Below, piece after piece: positions 35,168 to 44,565 of a DNA stretch of 64,000 nt. Position 1 is the stretch's first letter. Each line of letters begins with the position of its first letter. The notes under the pieces were generated by a model. It ran no database searches. It had not been told where the DNA came from and saw nothing but the letters and a program-made list of their open reading frames with translations. Made by a program: the position numbers and the translations under genes. The stretch lies in NCBI RefSeq assembly GCF_011516755.1, contig NZ_WOSY01000005.1, forward strand, positions 1-64,000, written 5' to 3'. Source of the DNA: Acetobacter conturbans. Its GTDB lineage: Bacteria; Pseudomonadota; Alphaproteobacteria; Acetobacterales; Acetobacteraceae.

Positions 35168-36379
35168 TCACCGGACGGGCGGGGCAGTCTGACCGGTCGG
35201 CCAGAAAGGTGAGTTCAGCGCGATCCACCGGCGAAGGGCCAGGATGCCGGAAAGTTCCGGGGTAAGCTGGCTGTAGAATCCGGAAATGTCGGCGCTTGCC
35301 ACCACGTTGAGGTGGTTTGTCCGTGCCGTAGCCTGCACGGCGGCCTGTTCGGCGGTCATCTGGGACGCGTGACGCCACAGGGCTGCGCTTGCGGGTGCCG
35401 TCAGCATCTGCAGGACAAGGGCTGCGTCCAGTGCTGCCGCATGGGCCGTTGCCTGATAAGCCGGGAAGAGCGGATGTCTTTCCACATGCTGCCTGACAAT
35501 GTCGGGCCTTCTCGTGAAATCAAGGTCCATGTCGCCCGTGCACGTCGCATGGGAGAAAAGAATTTCGAAACCTTCCGCCTTGAGGGCCGCCAGTGTCTCA
35601 GGGGTCGCGACCTGCGGCGGAAGCTGGACCGCGTCCACCGTGCCTTTCCGCAAGGCCGCCAGAGAGGCTTCCGACGTGGCCAGCCCGCTGACCGGGATCA
35701 CGTTCATGGACAGCATCGTCAGAGCCAGAAGGGTGGGCAGTTCGATACCCGTGGGTGAGGTGACGGCTACCCGGACCGGATGATTCTGGAAGAAGGCGCG
35801 AAGGGAGCGTTTGAACTCCAGCCGTCCCACGACGACGGGCGCGCCAGAGGCGAGGAAAACCGGAATCCAGCGTTGATAATCGAAATGGACCCGGGAATCG
35901 CCGCAAAGCGCGGCAATGACGGCAGACCCTGAAATCAGCAGGGCAGTGCCGCCCGTCTGTGAGTCGAACAGGTTCGCCCCCGTGACGCCGTCCTGTCCGG
36001 CCACGGGCCGCAGGTTGATCGGGGCGTGCGCGGGCAGCGCGGTTTGCAGGGCGGGCGCGAGGAGGGGTGCCCATCGGGCCGGCCCGGTCCCCGTGTTTCC
36101 GGCGATGATGAGGGTGGGGGCTACAACATCTCCAGCCAGAACGGATGTGGAGGCCGCGTGAATGAGGAAGGCATCCTGAGGATCTGTGGCGAAAGCCCGG
36201 TTCCGCGCAAGGAAGGGCAGGCTCGCCGCGCCGCCAAGCACGGACCGCAGGATTCCCCGCCGTGTAAAACTGCGATGCTGACGGGAGTGTGGACCTGTCC
36301 TCGGACCGGGGGCTGAAGCTGACAAGACGAAGCGGGCTCCTTTACGCGATTTCACGACCTGTCTGCGGAATGAATGCAA
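35168..36379 (-). CDS. Tat-exported TctC/Bug-like substrate-binding protein
   Basis: The 403-residue protein has a twin-arginine-type leader RSFTRRGILRS followed by a hydrophobic stretch ending AFAT near residue 65. The mature part resembles the Bug/TctC family of periplasmic binding proteins, for example PTLIIAGNTGTGPARWAPLL near the start and AVTSPTGIELPTLLAL in the middle. These bind small carboxylates, often for a TctAB transporter, but no tctA or tctB lies nearby. The n-region of about 40 residues is unusually long, so a later start is possible. It ends 30 bases from hemF. Confidence 0.65.
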   Translation of the reverse strand: MHSFRRQVVKSRKGARFVLSASAPGPRTGPHSRQHRSFTRRGILRSVLGGAASLPFLARNRAFATDPQDAFLIHAASTSVLAGDVVAPTLIIAGNTGTGPARWAPLLAPALQTALPAHAPINLRPVAGQDGVTGANLFDSQTGGTALLISGSAVIAALCGDSRVHFDYQRWIPVFLASGAPVVVGRLEFKRSLRAFFQNHPVRVAVTSPTGIELPTLLALTMLSMNVIPVSGLATSEASLAALRKGTVDAVQLPPQVATPETLAALKAEGFEILFSHATCTGDMDLDFTRRPDIVRQHVERHPLFPAYQATAHAAALDAALVLQMLTAPASAALWRHASQMTAEQAAVQATARTNHLNVVASADISGFYSQLTPELSGILALRRWIALNSPFWPTGQTAPPVR

Positions 36380-36409
36380 CCAAATGGTTAAGGATAATCC
36401 GTGGCGGCT

Positions 36410-37339
36410 TTACGGCCATTTCACCTCTGGCGGCATGCTCATGAGGATCGCCTCTGTATTGCCGCCGGTCTTGAGCCCGAAAAGAGTGCCCCGGTCGTGC
36501 AGGAGATTGAACTCCACATAGCGTCCCCGCCGTATAAGCTGCGCTTCCCGCTGTTCCGGCGTCCACTCTTCCATCATGCGGTGGCGGATGATCGCCGGAT
36601 AAGTCTCCAGAAAGGCCAGCCCGACGTCTCTGGTGAAGGCGAAATCCATCATGGGATCGCCACTGTGCAGGCGATCGTAGAAAATGCCGCCAAGACCACG
36701 CGGCTCCATCCGGTGCGGAAGATAGAAATATTTGTCGCACCATGCCTTGAAGCGCGGATAATACTCCGGGTCATGCTTCTCGCAGGAGAGACGGAAGCCA
36801 TCATGAAAAGCGGCTGCGTCATCCTGTGCCGCTTCGCTTTCCGGAAACATGGGGGTGATGTCGCCGCCACCGCCGAACCAGCCCTGCGTGGTGACGATCA
36901 TGCGCGTGTTGAAGTGCGCCGCCGGCACGAGGGGGCTGCACAGATGGGCGACAAGACTGATCCCCGCAGCGAAGAAGCGCGGATCTTCGGAGGCGCCGGG
37001 AATTGACTTGCGGAATTCCGGGCTGAATTCACCCGTGACGGCCGAGACATTCACGCCGACTTTCTCGAAAACACGGCCTCGCATGGTGCTCATCACACCG
37101 CCGCCTTCGGTATGTGCATCATCGTCGGCGGCGCGTGCCCAGGCGGTGCGTTCGAACCGGCCCGCCGCCATGCTCCGCCCCGGCAGGGTGGGCGCGTTAC
37201 GGGTGACGGCCTCATCCTCGATGGCCTCGAACGCCGCGCAGATCCGGTCCCGCAGAGATTCGAACCATTGCCGCGCCTCCGACCGGAGGGCTTCATAATG
37301 CCGGGCGTCGGCGGAGGAAGGATGCGAGGCTTCAGCCAT
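36410..37339 (-). CDS. hemF: Oxygen-dependent coproporphyrinogen III oxidase
   Basis: HemF converts coproporphyrinogen III to protoporphyrinogen IX using O2. The 309-residue protein has the family signatures [43 protein letters not shown] and the C-terminal [19 protein letters not shown] separate anaerobic enzyme, HemN, is encoded at 44.6-45.9 kb, so this organism can make haem with or without oxygen. ATG at 37339 follows GGAGA at about 10 bases. ATG at 37366 would add nine residues. Confidence 0.95.
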   Translation of the reverse strand: MAEASHPSSADARHYEALRSEARQWFESLRDRICAAFEAIEDEAVTRNAPTLPGRSMAAGRFERTAWARAADDDAHTEGGGVMSTMRGRVFEKVGVNVSAVTGEFSPEFRKSIPGASEDPRFFAAGISLVAHLCSPLVPAAHFNTRMIVTTQGWFGGGGDITPMFPESEAAQDDAAAFHDGFRLSCEKHDPEYYPRFKAWCDKYFYLPHRMEPRGLGGIFYDRLHSGDPMMDFAFTRDVGLAFLETYPAIIRHRMMEEWTPEQREAQLIRRGRYVEFNLLHDRGTLFGLKTGGNTEAILMSMPPEVKWP

Positions 37340-37545
37340 GGCCGGATTGTCTCCTGATGCTGTCATTCTTGTATGATCGATCCTCCGGCCGGGCGATCAT
37401 GGGGCTGGGTTCCGGATGATGGCTGCCGGAAATAAGGCCAAGGGGTGCGACATCCCTCGCGCCTTTGCAAGCCTCGGGACGCTTTTGCGCGGAAGGTTAA
37501 GGATGGTTTCTGGTCGCGGCCCTCTTTCAGATTGACCTGAAATAG

Positions 37546-37560
37546 GAACCTATATAGAAC
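37546..37560. promoter_or_regulatory. LexA-binding SOS box upstream of lexA
   Basis: GAAC-CTATATA-GAAC is an exact match to the alphaproteobacterial SOS box GAAC-N7-GAAC. It ends 49 bases before the lexA ATG, so lexA is most likely autoregulated. Confidence 0.85.
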
Positions 37561-37609
37561 AAAGTTGAGATTCCATACAGATCGTGAACACGGACAGGGG
37601 ACAGAATCG

Positions 37610-38302
37610 ATGCTTACCCGCAAACAGCATGAACTGCTGCTGTTCATCGATTCCTATCTGGGCCGCACCGGTTTTTCTCCTTCGTTCGATGAGATGAAAG
37701 ATGCGCTCGGTCTGAAATCGAAGTCCGGTATTCACCGCCTGATTTCAGGTCTGGAAGAACGCGGGTTCATCCAGCGTCGTCATAACCGTGCCCGCGCCCT
37801 TGAGGTGCTGCGTCTGCCGGAATCGATTCAACCGTCCGCCCCGCATCGGTCCCTGAATGTGATCAAGGGGGATTTCTCCCAGCGGCTGCCCGGTGTGAAG
37901 ACCGGCGATGCGGCGGCTTCCGTCAGTCTGCCCCTCTATGGTCGAATCGCTGCCGGTCTGCCGATCGAGGCGTTGCAGGATCAGAGTTCCCATATTGAAG
38001 TGCCGGCGGTCCTGCTTGGTCAGGGTGAACATTACGCGCTGGAAGTGGCGGGTGATTCCATGATCGACGCCGGGATTCTCGATGGAGATACCGTCATCAT
38101 CCGTCGGGGCGAGATCGCCGAGAATGGCAAGATCGTCGTCGCCCTGATCGACGATGCCGAAGTGACGCTCAAGCGTCTGCGCAAGCGTGGCAACACTGTC
38201 GCGCTTGAAGCGGCGAATCAGGCGTATGAAACACGCATTGTGCCCACTGAACGTCTGAAGATTCAGGGTCAGCTTGTGGGGCTTCTGCGTCGCTATCACT
38301 GA
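37610..38302 (+). CDS. lexA: SOS regulon transcriptional repressor LexA
   Basis: The 230-residue protein has the winged-helix N-domain [14 protein letters not shown] with [23 protein letters not shown], the autocleavage site Ala115-Gly116, catalytic Ser150 in GDSM, and Lys188 in the TLKRL segment. RecA-stimulated self-cleavage relieves repression of DNA-repair genes. The ATG at 37610 is preceded by AGGGGAC. An SOS box lies upstream. No other SOS gene is next to it. Confidence 0.96.
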   Translation: MLTRKQHELLLFIDSYLGRTGFSPSFDEMKDALGLKSKSGIHRLISGLEERGFIQRRHNRARALEVLRLPESIQPSAPHRSLNVIKGDFSQRLPGVKTGDAAASVSLPLYGRIAAGLPIEALQDQSSHIEVPAVLLGQGEHYALEVAGDSMIDAGILDGDTVIIRRGEIAENGKIVVALIDDAEVTLKRLRKRGNTVALEAANQAYETRIVPTERLKIQGQLVGLLRRYH

Positions 38303-38351
38303 CGGGCGCTGAAAACTTCGGCCGTCTGGGCTGAAGAAGGAGAGCCGAGCC

Positions 38352-39281
38352 ATGAAAATCGTCATCGACACGGACCCCGGACAGGACGACGCGCTGACCA
38401 TTCTTCTGGCGCTCGCAAGCCCGGAAATCGAACTGCTCGGCGTGACCACGGTCGCTGGCAATGTCGGTGTCAGGCAGGCGACGATCAATGCTCTGAAAAC
38501 AATGGAACTGGCGGGTCGACCGGATGTGCCGGTTCATGCGGGCGCCGAGCGCCCCCTGCTGCGCCCTCTCGTCAACGCCACGCATGTGCACGGGCGTACG
38601 GGATTTGAAGGCGTCGACCTTCCGGACCCGACGATAGAAGCAGCGCCCGGGCACGCGGTGGATTTTCTCATCCGTACAGTCATGGGCAACGCACCCGGCG
38701 CGATCACGATCTGCGCCATCGGGCCGATGACCAACATAGCGCTCGCTCTGTCACGTGAACCCGCATTGCGTGAACGGATCGGTCGTATCGTCACCATGTC
38801 GGGCGCCTTTTCGGAGGTCGGGAACATCACACCCACCGCCGAATTCAACATCTATGTTGACCCCCATGCCGCCGCCATCGTGCTGGAGTCCGGTATCCCC
38901 GTCACCATGTTGCCGCTGGATGTGACCCACACGCTGCACACCAGTGATGCGCGACTGGCCCGTTTCGCGGCGCTTCCCAATCGTGTGGGCCCGGTCGTGG
39001 CCGATTGGCTGCGTTTTGAGAAACGGTTCGAAGCCACGAAATACGGCACCGATGGTGGTCCGCTGCATGATCCCAATACGGTGCTCTGGCTTTTGCAGCC
39101 TGATCTTTATCGCGGTCGCGAAGTGAATGTGCAGGTCGAGACCGGCAGCGAACTGACGATGGGCATGACGGTGGTGGACTGGTGGGGCATCACGAAGCGC
39201 CCCGCCAATGTCCTGTTCCTGCGGGAATGCGACGTCGATGCCGCCTATGACCTCATCACGGAGAGACTGGCGCGTTTCTGA
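38352..39281 (+). CDS. Inosine-uridine type nucleoside hydrolase
   Basis: The 309-residue protein has the calcium-binding aspartate cluster DTDPGQDDALTILLAL at the N-terminus. Further family features are the AGNV loop, HGRTGFEG, the GPMTNIALAL segment, EFNIYVDPHAA, and the late His-Asp in PLHDPNTV. It should split ribonucleosides into base and ribose in purine/pyrimidine salvage, working with guanine deaminase in the same pathway. GAAGGAGAG lies before the start. It is convergent with metC, 15 bases away. Confidence 0.93.
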   Translation: MKIVIDTDPGQDDALTILLALASPEIELLGVTTVAGNVGVRQATINALKTMELAGRPDVPVHAGAERPLLRPLVNATHVHGRTGFEGVDLPDPTIEAAPGHAVDFLIRTVMGNAPGAITICAIGPMTNIALALSREPALRERIGRIVTMSGAFSEVGNITPTAEFNIYVDPHAAAIVLESGIPVTMLPLDVTHTLHTSDARLARFAALPNRVGPVVADWLRFEKRFEATKYGTDGGPLHDPNTVLWLLQPDLYRGREVNVQVETGSELTMGMTVVDWWGITKRPANVLFLRECDVDAAYDLITERLARF

Positions 39282-39296
39282 ACGGCGGGACCGACG

Positions 39297-40514
39297 TCAG
39301 AGACGCCGGAACCCCTCCCGAAGATCGGCGATCAGATCCGCCTCGTCATCCAGACCGATGGCAAGCCGGAAGGCTGGTCCCGCAGGCAGCGCGCCGTTCA
39401 TTGAGCGTGAAATTCCGCCGGTTGTCGGCAGGACGAGGCTTTCATAGCCGCCCCATGAGGCGCCGATGCCGAAGCGGGTCAGGCTGTTCACCATCCGCTC
39501 CATGGCCGCCCGGTCAAAGGAGGCGTTCAGCACCACGGTGAAGAGCGGGCCCGCACCCGTGAAATCGCGCTCCCAGAACTCATGGCCCGGACATTCCGGG
39601 AATGGCGGATACAGGATTTGCGCCACGTCCGGCTGTTCTTTCAGCCACTGCGCGACCCGCCATGTCGTGCGGGCCTGCCTCGCAAGCCGCACGCCCATGG
39701 TGCGGAGTCCGCGCAGGGTCAGCCAGCACTCGTCCGGTCCCGCCAGTTGTCCGAGCTGGATCGCGGCGTCGCGCAGCATCTGCCAGTCATCTTCCGTGGC
39801 GACGGTGATCGCTCCCAGAATGACGTCCGAATGGCCGCCCGGATATTTGGTCAGCGCCTGAATGGAGACATCCACACCATGGTCGAAGGGCATGAAAATG
39901 CCGAAACCCCATGTGTTGTCGAGCAGAAGCCGCGCCCCGCCGTCATGCGCCACGGACGCCAGCATTGAGATGTCCTGAACCTCGAACGTATGGCTGCCCG
40001 GACTTTCTGCGAAGACGACCTGCGTGTTGGGACGCATGAGCGCCCGCAGTCCGTCGGCGGAAATCATCGGCTCGTAATAGGTGGTCTCGACACCGAAACG
40101 GCGGAGCATCGTGTCAGCGAAGCGGCGGGTAGGACCGTAACAGGAATCGGGAATCAGACAGTGACCGCCGGAACTGGTCCAGGTCAGCAGGGTCGTCGTG
40201 CAGGCGGCGAGCCCCGATGAGACGATCTGGGTATCGCGTCCGCCTTCGATGACGGCGATGACACGCTCCAGATCATGCTGCACCGGCGAGCCCATCGCGC
40301 CATAGATGGCCGTGTGCTCGTAGCGTTCGGCTCCCACTCGGCGCATGGTGTCGAGATCGGGAAACAGCATTGTCGATCCGCGGGAGACCGGCGCGTTGAC
40401 CAGCGTTCCTGTCTGCCGGAATGAATCGTCATGAGGATCGGGGCGACCGAGCCGTATGAGAAGCGCGTTCAGGCGCTCCCAGCCCGCAGCGACCCTCTCT
40501 TCCCCTGTTGTCAT
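39297..40514 (-). CDS. metC: Cystathionine beta-lyase-type PLP enzyme
   Basis: The 405-residue protein is a Cys/Met-metabolism PLP-dependent enzyme. It has PVSRGSTMLFPDL at the N-terminus, SSGLAACTTTLL, ESPGSHTFEVQD, LLDNTWGFG, the PLP lysine in QALTKYPGGHSDV, and a C-terminal SWGGYESLV that fits cystathionine beta-lyase. It should cleave cystathionine to homocysteine, pyruvate and ammonia. The ATG overlaps the sseA stop as ATGA. A longer upstream frame is a shadow of sseA. Confidence 0.92.
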   Translation of the reverse strand: MTTGEERVAAGWERLNALLIRLGRPDPHDDSFRQTGTLVNAPVSRGSTMLFPDLDTMRRVGAERYEHTAIYGAMGSPVQHDLERVIAVIEGGRDTQIVSSGLAACTTTLLTWTSSGGHCLIPDSCYGPTRRFADTMLRRFGVETTYYEPMISADGLRALMRPNTQVVFAESPGSHTFEVQDISMLASVAHDGGARLLLDNTWGFGIFMPFDHGVDVSIQALTKYPGGHSDVILGAITVATEDDWQMLRDAAIQLGQLAGPDECWLTLRGLRTMGVRLARQARTTWRVAQWLKEQPDVAQILYPPFPECPGHEFWERDFTGAGPLFTVVLNASFDRAAMERMVNSLTRFGIGASWGGYESLVLPTTGGISRSMNGALPAGPAFRLAIGLDDEADLIADLREGFRRL

Positions 40515-41383
40515 TGCTTCTGTTCCTGTGTTGCGCCCGTTTTTTCGATGGGTGCGCCCTCCGTCGCGGCCCACTCCGCCCATGAGCCGTCATAAAGCGC
40601 CACGTTGGTGAAACCGGCAATCGTCGCCCCTACCACGATGGCGGCCGCCGTCATGCCGGAGCCGCAGGTCGCGATGAGTGGGGTGCCGGACGTGCTGGCT
40701 CCGGCAGCGGCGAAGCGGGCTCTCAGGATTTCAGGGGGCAGAAAGTGTTTCTTGGTGTCCAGTAATTCGCTGAAAGGAATGCTTCCGGCTTCCGGCATGT
40801 GCCCGGACGAAAGACCGGGGCGCGGTTCCGGTGCCGTGCCGTTAAAACGGCCAGCCGAACGGGCGTCGAGAATGAGTGAGCCATCCGGTTTGGCGCAGAG
40901 CATCAGCATGTCGCCAAGGCCCCGGATGCAGGAGACTGTCAGGCGCGGCATATAGGAGGCGGCAGTGGGAACGGACGGTGCGCCCTCCTCAATCCTGCTG
41001 CTGCTTTCGCGCCATGCGGGAAGGCCCCCATCGAGAATGAACACCTGCTCATGGCCGAACAGCCGCAGGAGCCACCATGCGCGGCAGGACGAGGCGATAT
41101 TACCCTGATCGTAAAAGACGACCGGCTGTTCGCGCGTCAGGCCAAGCTCACCCGCCAGACGCGCGAAGCGTCCGGCGGAAGGTGCCATATGAGGAAGCGA
41201 CTGTTCCGGATCGGAAAACAGTTCGATGTCGAACCGTCTCGCACCTGGCAGGCGTTCTCTCAGAAAGGTCGCGTCGGGATCGGTCTGTTCGCCGGGAAGT
41301 CTTGCAGTCGCGTCAAGAACGGTGACTTCACCGCGTGCGAGGCGCGCCTGCAAGGTTTTGGCAGATATAAGGGGCTGGATCAC
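40511..41383 (-). CDS. sseA: 3-mercaptopyruvate sulfurtransferase
   Basis: The 290-residue protein has two rhodanese domains. The second carries the active-site loop CGSGMTA, a minor variant of the CGSGVTA of SseA. The first domain has the inactive DQGNIASSCRAWWLLRLFGH region. It should transfer sulfur from 3-mercaptopyruvate to thiols or cyanide. It is co-transcribed with metC in a small sulfur amino-acid unit. Confidence 0.92.
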   Translation of the reverse strand: MIQPLISAKTLQARLARGEVTVLDATARLPGEQTDPDATFLRERLPGARRFDIELFSDPEQSLPHMAPSAGRFARLAGELGLTREQPVVFYDQGNIASSCRAWWLLRLFGHEQVFILDGGLPAWRESSSRIEEGAPSVPTAASYMPRLTVSCIRGLGDMLMLCAKPDGSLILDARSAGRFNGTAPEPRPGLSSGHMPEAGSIPFSELLDTKKHFLPPEILRARFAAAGASTSGTPLIATCGSGMTAAAIVVGATIAGFTNVALYDGSWAEWAATEGAPIEKTGATQEQKQ

Positions 41384-41425
41384 GGACTCGACTCCTCTCC
41401 GCAGCGTGCGAAGAGGAGGACTGAA

Positions 41426-42298
41426 TCACTGGATGGCGTGCTGTGCAAGCAGGTTGCGCAGACGTTCCGCAGCTTCCTGACCCTTCAGCGATTCCGCCCA
41501 CAGCACTTCGATCACGCGCTGATGGGCATTCACCGCTTCCGGGGCGCTGGTGACCAGCGAAACACCCGTTGTTGCGGACGGGGATGTGTCGCAACGAAAG
41601 GGGTTGATCGCCAGCATCATACGCTCGCGCCCGCGCATGAGGATGCAGTTGGTTGTGCTTTCCATTTCGGAGAGCAGGCTGAACTGCAAACCGATCGGGC
41701 CAGCCTCGATCATTTCCACGATCCGACCGATTTCCATGGCGGCGACCTTGCGGGCGGCCGTCCGGAGTTCGTCGGACATGATGATCGCGTCGCCAACGCC
41801 TTTCTGGAGGAAACGCTCGATCGTCTGCTCACTGAGCATTGTGATCATTGTCGGGCGACGGAGGCGATAGGCTTCCTTGCGCGATGCGAAAATTTCCAGA
41901 TGCTGCGCGACAAGCTGCGTATCCGATGCCTGTGCGGCGATCGCCTGCGCCAGAACAGAATCGTATTCCGCTGATGTCACCAGATATGCGACGGGGTCGA
42001 TGATCTGGAGAATCTGATCGGCTTCTTCCTCGACCTGACGGACGCGTTCAAAAAAGCTGAGGGGACGACTGTAATATTCGACCCCTATGCCCAGAAGCGT
42101 CAGCGGGGAAACCTTTAAAAGTTCCGCCAGTCGTTGAACCGTATCGAGCTTGATGACTTCGCCTTTTTCATACCGGTAGAGGGCAGCACGAGAAACGCCA
42201 AGACGGGCGGCAATCTCATCAGCTCTCATTCCGGATTCAAGACGAAAAGCACGCAGCTGCTGTCCGATCTCACTCAGACGCATAGTCACAGCAGCCAT
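41426..42298 (-). CDS. XRE family transcriptional regulator with a large C-terminal domain
   Basis: The 290-residue protein has an N-terminal helix-turn-helix over about residues 10-62: QQLRAFRLESGMRADEIAARLGVSRAALYRYEKGE and following. A helical domain of about 200 residues follows that I cannot assign. It has no Cys-rich or cupin motif, so ligand sensing is unknown. The ATG at 42298 has AAGGAACGA upstream and opens right before MRLSEIGQQ. A long upstream frame extends far past the AT-rich promoter region and is not the start. It is divergent from the AI-2E operon. Confidence 0.88.
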   Translation of the reverse strand: MAAVTMRLSEIGQQLRAFRLESGMRADEIAARLGVSRAALYRYEKGEVIKLDTVQRLAELLKVSPLTLLGIGVEYYSRPLSFFERVRQVEEEADQILQIIDPVAYLVTSAEYDSVLAQAIAAQASDTQLVAQHLEIFASRKEAYRLRRPTMITMLSEQTIERFLQKGVGDAIIMSDELRTAARKVAAMEIGRIVEMIEAGPIGLQFSLLSEMESTTNCILMRGRERMMLAINPFRCDTSPSATTGVSLVTSAPEAVNAHQRVIEVLWAESLKGQEAAERLRNLLAQHAIQ

Positions 42299-42405
42299 TC
42301 CGTTCGTTCCTTGAGACGTTCGTTGCTTGGAGGGGCTATTCGTCAATAATACGTTAATATGACTGGATGTAAAGTATCTATATTTTGACACATCGTTGCA
42401 GCGCA

Positions 42406-42594
42406 ATGCTGGGCTTACAGGACGGAAAGGTATGGTTACGTATTTTGGTGTCGGTCGTTGCCATGACAGGTGGAAGCGTGACACTGATCGGAGTGATTGT
42501 GTCTCCGGTTCCGGCGAACCGCCTGCCTGATCCTTTTCAGTCATCAGATGTTCAGCCGGGGATGGAGCCGCGCGCGGAAGCCGGAGCGTCATGA
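42406..42594 (+). CDS. Small single-pass membrane protein upstream of the AI-2E permease gene
   Basis: The 62-residue frame has one hydrophobic segment (about WLRILVSVVAM through LIGVIV) and a polar Pro/Glu C-terminus. Its TGA overlaps the next gene's ATG as ATGA, which supports a real coupled gene. I know no family for it. The ribosome site of the first ATG is weak, and a later start near 42448-42463 is possible. Confidence 0.5.
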   Translation: MLGLQDGKVWLRILVSVVAMTGGSVTLIGVIVSPVPANRLPDPFQSSDVQPGMEPRAEAGAS

Positions 42595-43658
42595 ACGCCG
42601 AACGACTCATTACCGGGCTGTTGATCCTTGGCGTTGCCTATGGATGCGTGATCGTCGCGGCCCCCTTTCTGACCGCCATTCTGTGGGCCGGAATCCTGAC
42701 CTACGTGACCTGGCCGATCCTGCGGCGTCTCCGGCGCTACATGGGGCCTGCGGCTGCGGCAGTGTGCATGATGCTGCTGAGTTCGATCTGCATCGTGGTG
42801 CCTATCGTGGCCATCGCCTCCAAAGCCGTTGCAGACGCGCCACAGGCGGTGACCAGTGTCACGGACGCGCTTCTGCCCAACCTTCACCTGCCACCCATTC
42901 CGCCATGGCTCGGAAAGATTCCCCTTGTCGGCGACGAAATTACGCGAGGGTGGGAAAAAACCGGAAAGGATCTCGGGCATCTCGGCCAGAGCCTGCGGCC
43001 GTATGCTGGTGACATCGCCCAGTCCGTCATCTCCGTTCTCGTGCAACTGGCGAGCGGTGGTCTGAATCTTGCGATGGCGCTGTTCATAGCGTTCTTTTTC
43101 TGGCTGAGTGGTGATTCGCTGGGTCGCACCATCCAGCAACTCATCGGCCGCGTCGCGGGACGGCAGGCGGATCGCATTCTGCGCATTGTGGGGGGAACTG
43201 TTCGGGGCACAGTGTACGGCGTGCTCGGAACCGCGCTGATTCAGGGAATCCTGACGGGGTTCGGCTTCTGGATGGTGCGTGTGCCCGAACCGCTCCTGTT
43301 CGGCACGCTTGCATCGCTGCTGTCGGTGCTGCCGCTGGGAGCCCCTCTCGTGTGGATTCCGGCGGCGATCTGGCTTGCCGTCACCCATCACCTCTGGAAA
43401 GGTGTGGCGCTGGCGCTCTATGGCACGATTTTCATTTCGGGCGCGGATCACGTCATTCGCCCGATCTTCATCTCCCGGGGCGCACAACTGCCCTATCTGC
43501 TCACCCTCATTGGTGTCATCGGCGGTGTGCTGGAGTTCGGTGGCCTCGGAATCTTTCTGGGGCCCGTGCTGCTTGCGGTCGGTTTCACGCTGACGGTTGA
43601 ATTTGCTGCCGGTCGCGTCGCCGATCCGGCAGGATACAAGGACACACGGGATCCATGA
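42591..43658 (+). CDS. AI-2E family transporter
   Basis: The 355-residue inner-membrane protein has about eight membrane helices: two near the N-terminus, a soluble stretch with LPPIPPWLGKIPLVGDE, and the conserved second half with GTVRGTVYGVLGTALIQG, FGTLASLLSVLPLGAPLVW, FISGADHVIRPIFIS and EFGGLGIFLGPVLLAV. This is the YdiK/PerM-like permease family. Family members export varied solutes or act in Na+/H+ antiport, so the substrate is unknown. It overlaps the next gene by ATGA. Confidence 0.9.
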   Translation: MNAERLITGLLILGVAYGCVIVAAPFLTAILWAGILTYVTWPILRRLRRYMGPAAAAVCMMLLSSICIVVPIVAIASKAVADAPQAVTSVTDALLPNLHLPPIPPWLGKIPLVGDEITRGWEKTGKDLGHLGQSLRPYAGDIAQSVISVLVQLASGGLNLAMALFIAFFFWLSGDSLGRTIQQLIGRVAGRQADRILRIVGGTVRGTVYGVLGTALIQGILTGFGFWMVRVPEPLLFGTLASLLSVLPLGAPLVWIPAAIWLAVTHHLWKGVALALYGTIFISGADHVIRPIFISRGAQLPYLLTLIGVIGGVLEFGGLGIFLGPVLLAVGFTLTVEFAAGRVADPAGYKDTRDP

Positions 43659-44422
43659 TCGCCACACTGAAGAACAGACCTCTTCTGAAACTTGTCCGGC
43701 GCCGTCGTCCACGATTTCATTCCACCGTCAGGCTTGCCGGTGGTCAGTCCTCCGAGGCCGAGATCAGGATCATAAGCTGGAACCTGCTTCATAGTGTGGG
43801 GGCCAGCGTGCGCGACGTGCTGGCGCTGCTTGAGCGGGAAAAACCCGATCTTCTGCTGATGCAGGAAGCCACGCAGGACATCGACCATCTGCCGGACCTT
43901 GTGGGCGGATACTATGCCCGTTCTCCGCTGCCCGGTCGCATTCACGGCGTGGCCTGCTGGAGCCGGGAGCCCTTTTCACGGGCTCCCCGGACCTGCGTCA
44001 TTCCATCGGGCATGATCGTAAAGCGCATCGCACAGATCATTCGCCTGCCCGGCATCACGGTGGCGAATGTTCATCTTTCCCACGGGCAGATCATGAACCG
44101 TCGGCAACTCCGGCGACTGGCTGGGGTTCTGCCTGCACCCGCTGCTATTCTGGGAGATTTCAATCTTGTCGGCCCGACGCTCGTACCGGGTTTCATGGAT
44201 GTAGGCCCGCGTTCACCGACCCATCGGATGGTCGATCTTGTGCCCATCCGGATCGACCGGTGTCTCATTCGTGGCGCGGTCTGCCAAAGTTCACGAGTGC
44301 TTCCTGTGTTCGCGTCCGATCACCGGCCCATCATGGTGACGCTGAAACCAGATGCATCGGTGCTACGGGCTGGTCCCGAAATGCCTTTTCAGCCGTCATA
44401 CCTTTCGCTGCCGCGGGTATAA
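43655..44422 (+). CDS. Endonuclease/exonuclease/phosphatase family protein
   Basis: The 255-residue protein has an EEP fold: IISWNLLHS (metal-binding Asn), LLLMQEATQDI (Glu), ANVHLSHG, ILGDFNLVGP (Asp/Asn), and the C-terminal ASDHRPI with the catalytic Asp-His pair. It could act on phosphodiesters of nucleic acids or lipids. The N-terminal RRRRPR stretch is basic, and there is no clear signal peptide. It forms an operon with the AI-2E permease gene. Confidence 0.88.
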   Translation: MIATLKNRPLLKLVRRRRPRFHSTVRLAGGQSSEAEIRIISWNLLHSVGASVRDVLALLEREKPDLLLMQEATQDIDHLPDLVGGYYARSPLPGRIHGVACWSREPFSRAPRTCVIPSGMIVKRIAQIIRLPGITVANVHLSHGQIMNRRQLRRLAGVLPAPAAILGDFNLVGPTLVPGFMDVGPRSPTHRMVDLVPIRIDRCLIRGAVCQSSRVLPVFASDHRPIMVTLKPDASVLRAGPEMPFQPSYLSLPRV

Positions 44423-44540
44423 AACCCGGAGATGCCGGGCTGGGATCGCCCGTTCGGTGAAGAAAATGGCAGGTAATTTTTAGAAGAAATGAAAACGGGT
44501 TGCTGCGTCGTTCAGCGGCCCGGAAGCCGTTCGCTGCAAT

Positions 44541-44564
44541 GCAGGGGAGATCAACTTCCCCTGC
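44541..44564 (-). terminator. Hairpin at the end of the ompW-hemN operon
   Basis: GCAGGGGA and TCCCCTGC are perfect arms around GATCAACT, two bases beyond the hemN stop. No T-run follows. Confidence 0.6.
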
Positions 44565-44565
44565 G

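Noticed and set aside
34577-35212. Plus-strand frame over the His-rich peptide gene, with a hydrophobic Val/Ala stretch
   Set aside because: The hydrophobic run is the complement of Asn/Asp/Ser codons on the other strand. The minus-strand gene has a signal peptide, ribosome site and terminator.
37250-37275. tRNA T-loop-like sequence GATTCGAACC
   Set aside because: It lies inside hemF coding sequence and no acceptor stem or anticodon arm can be built around it.
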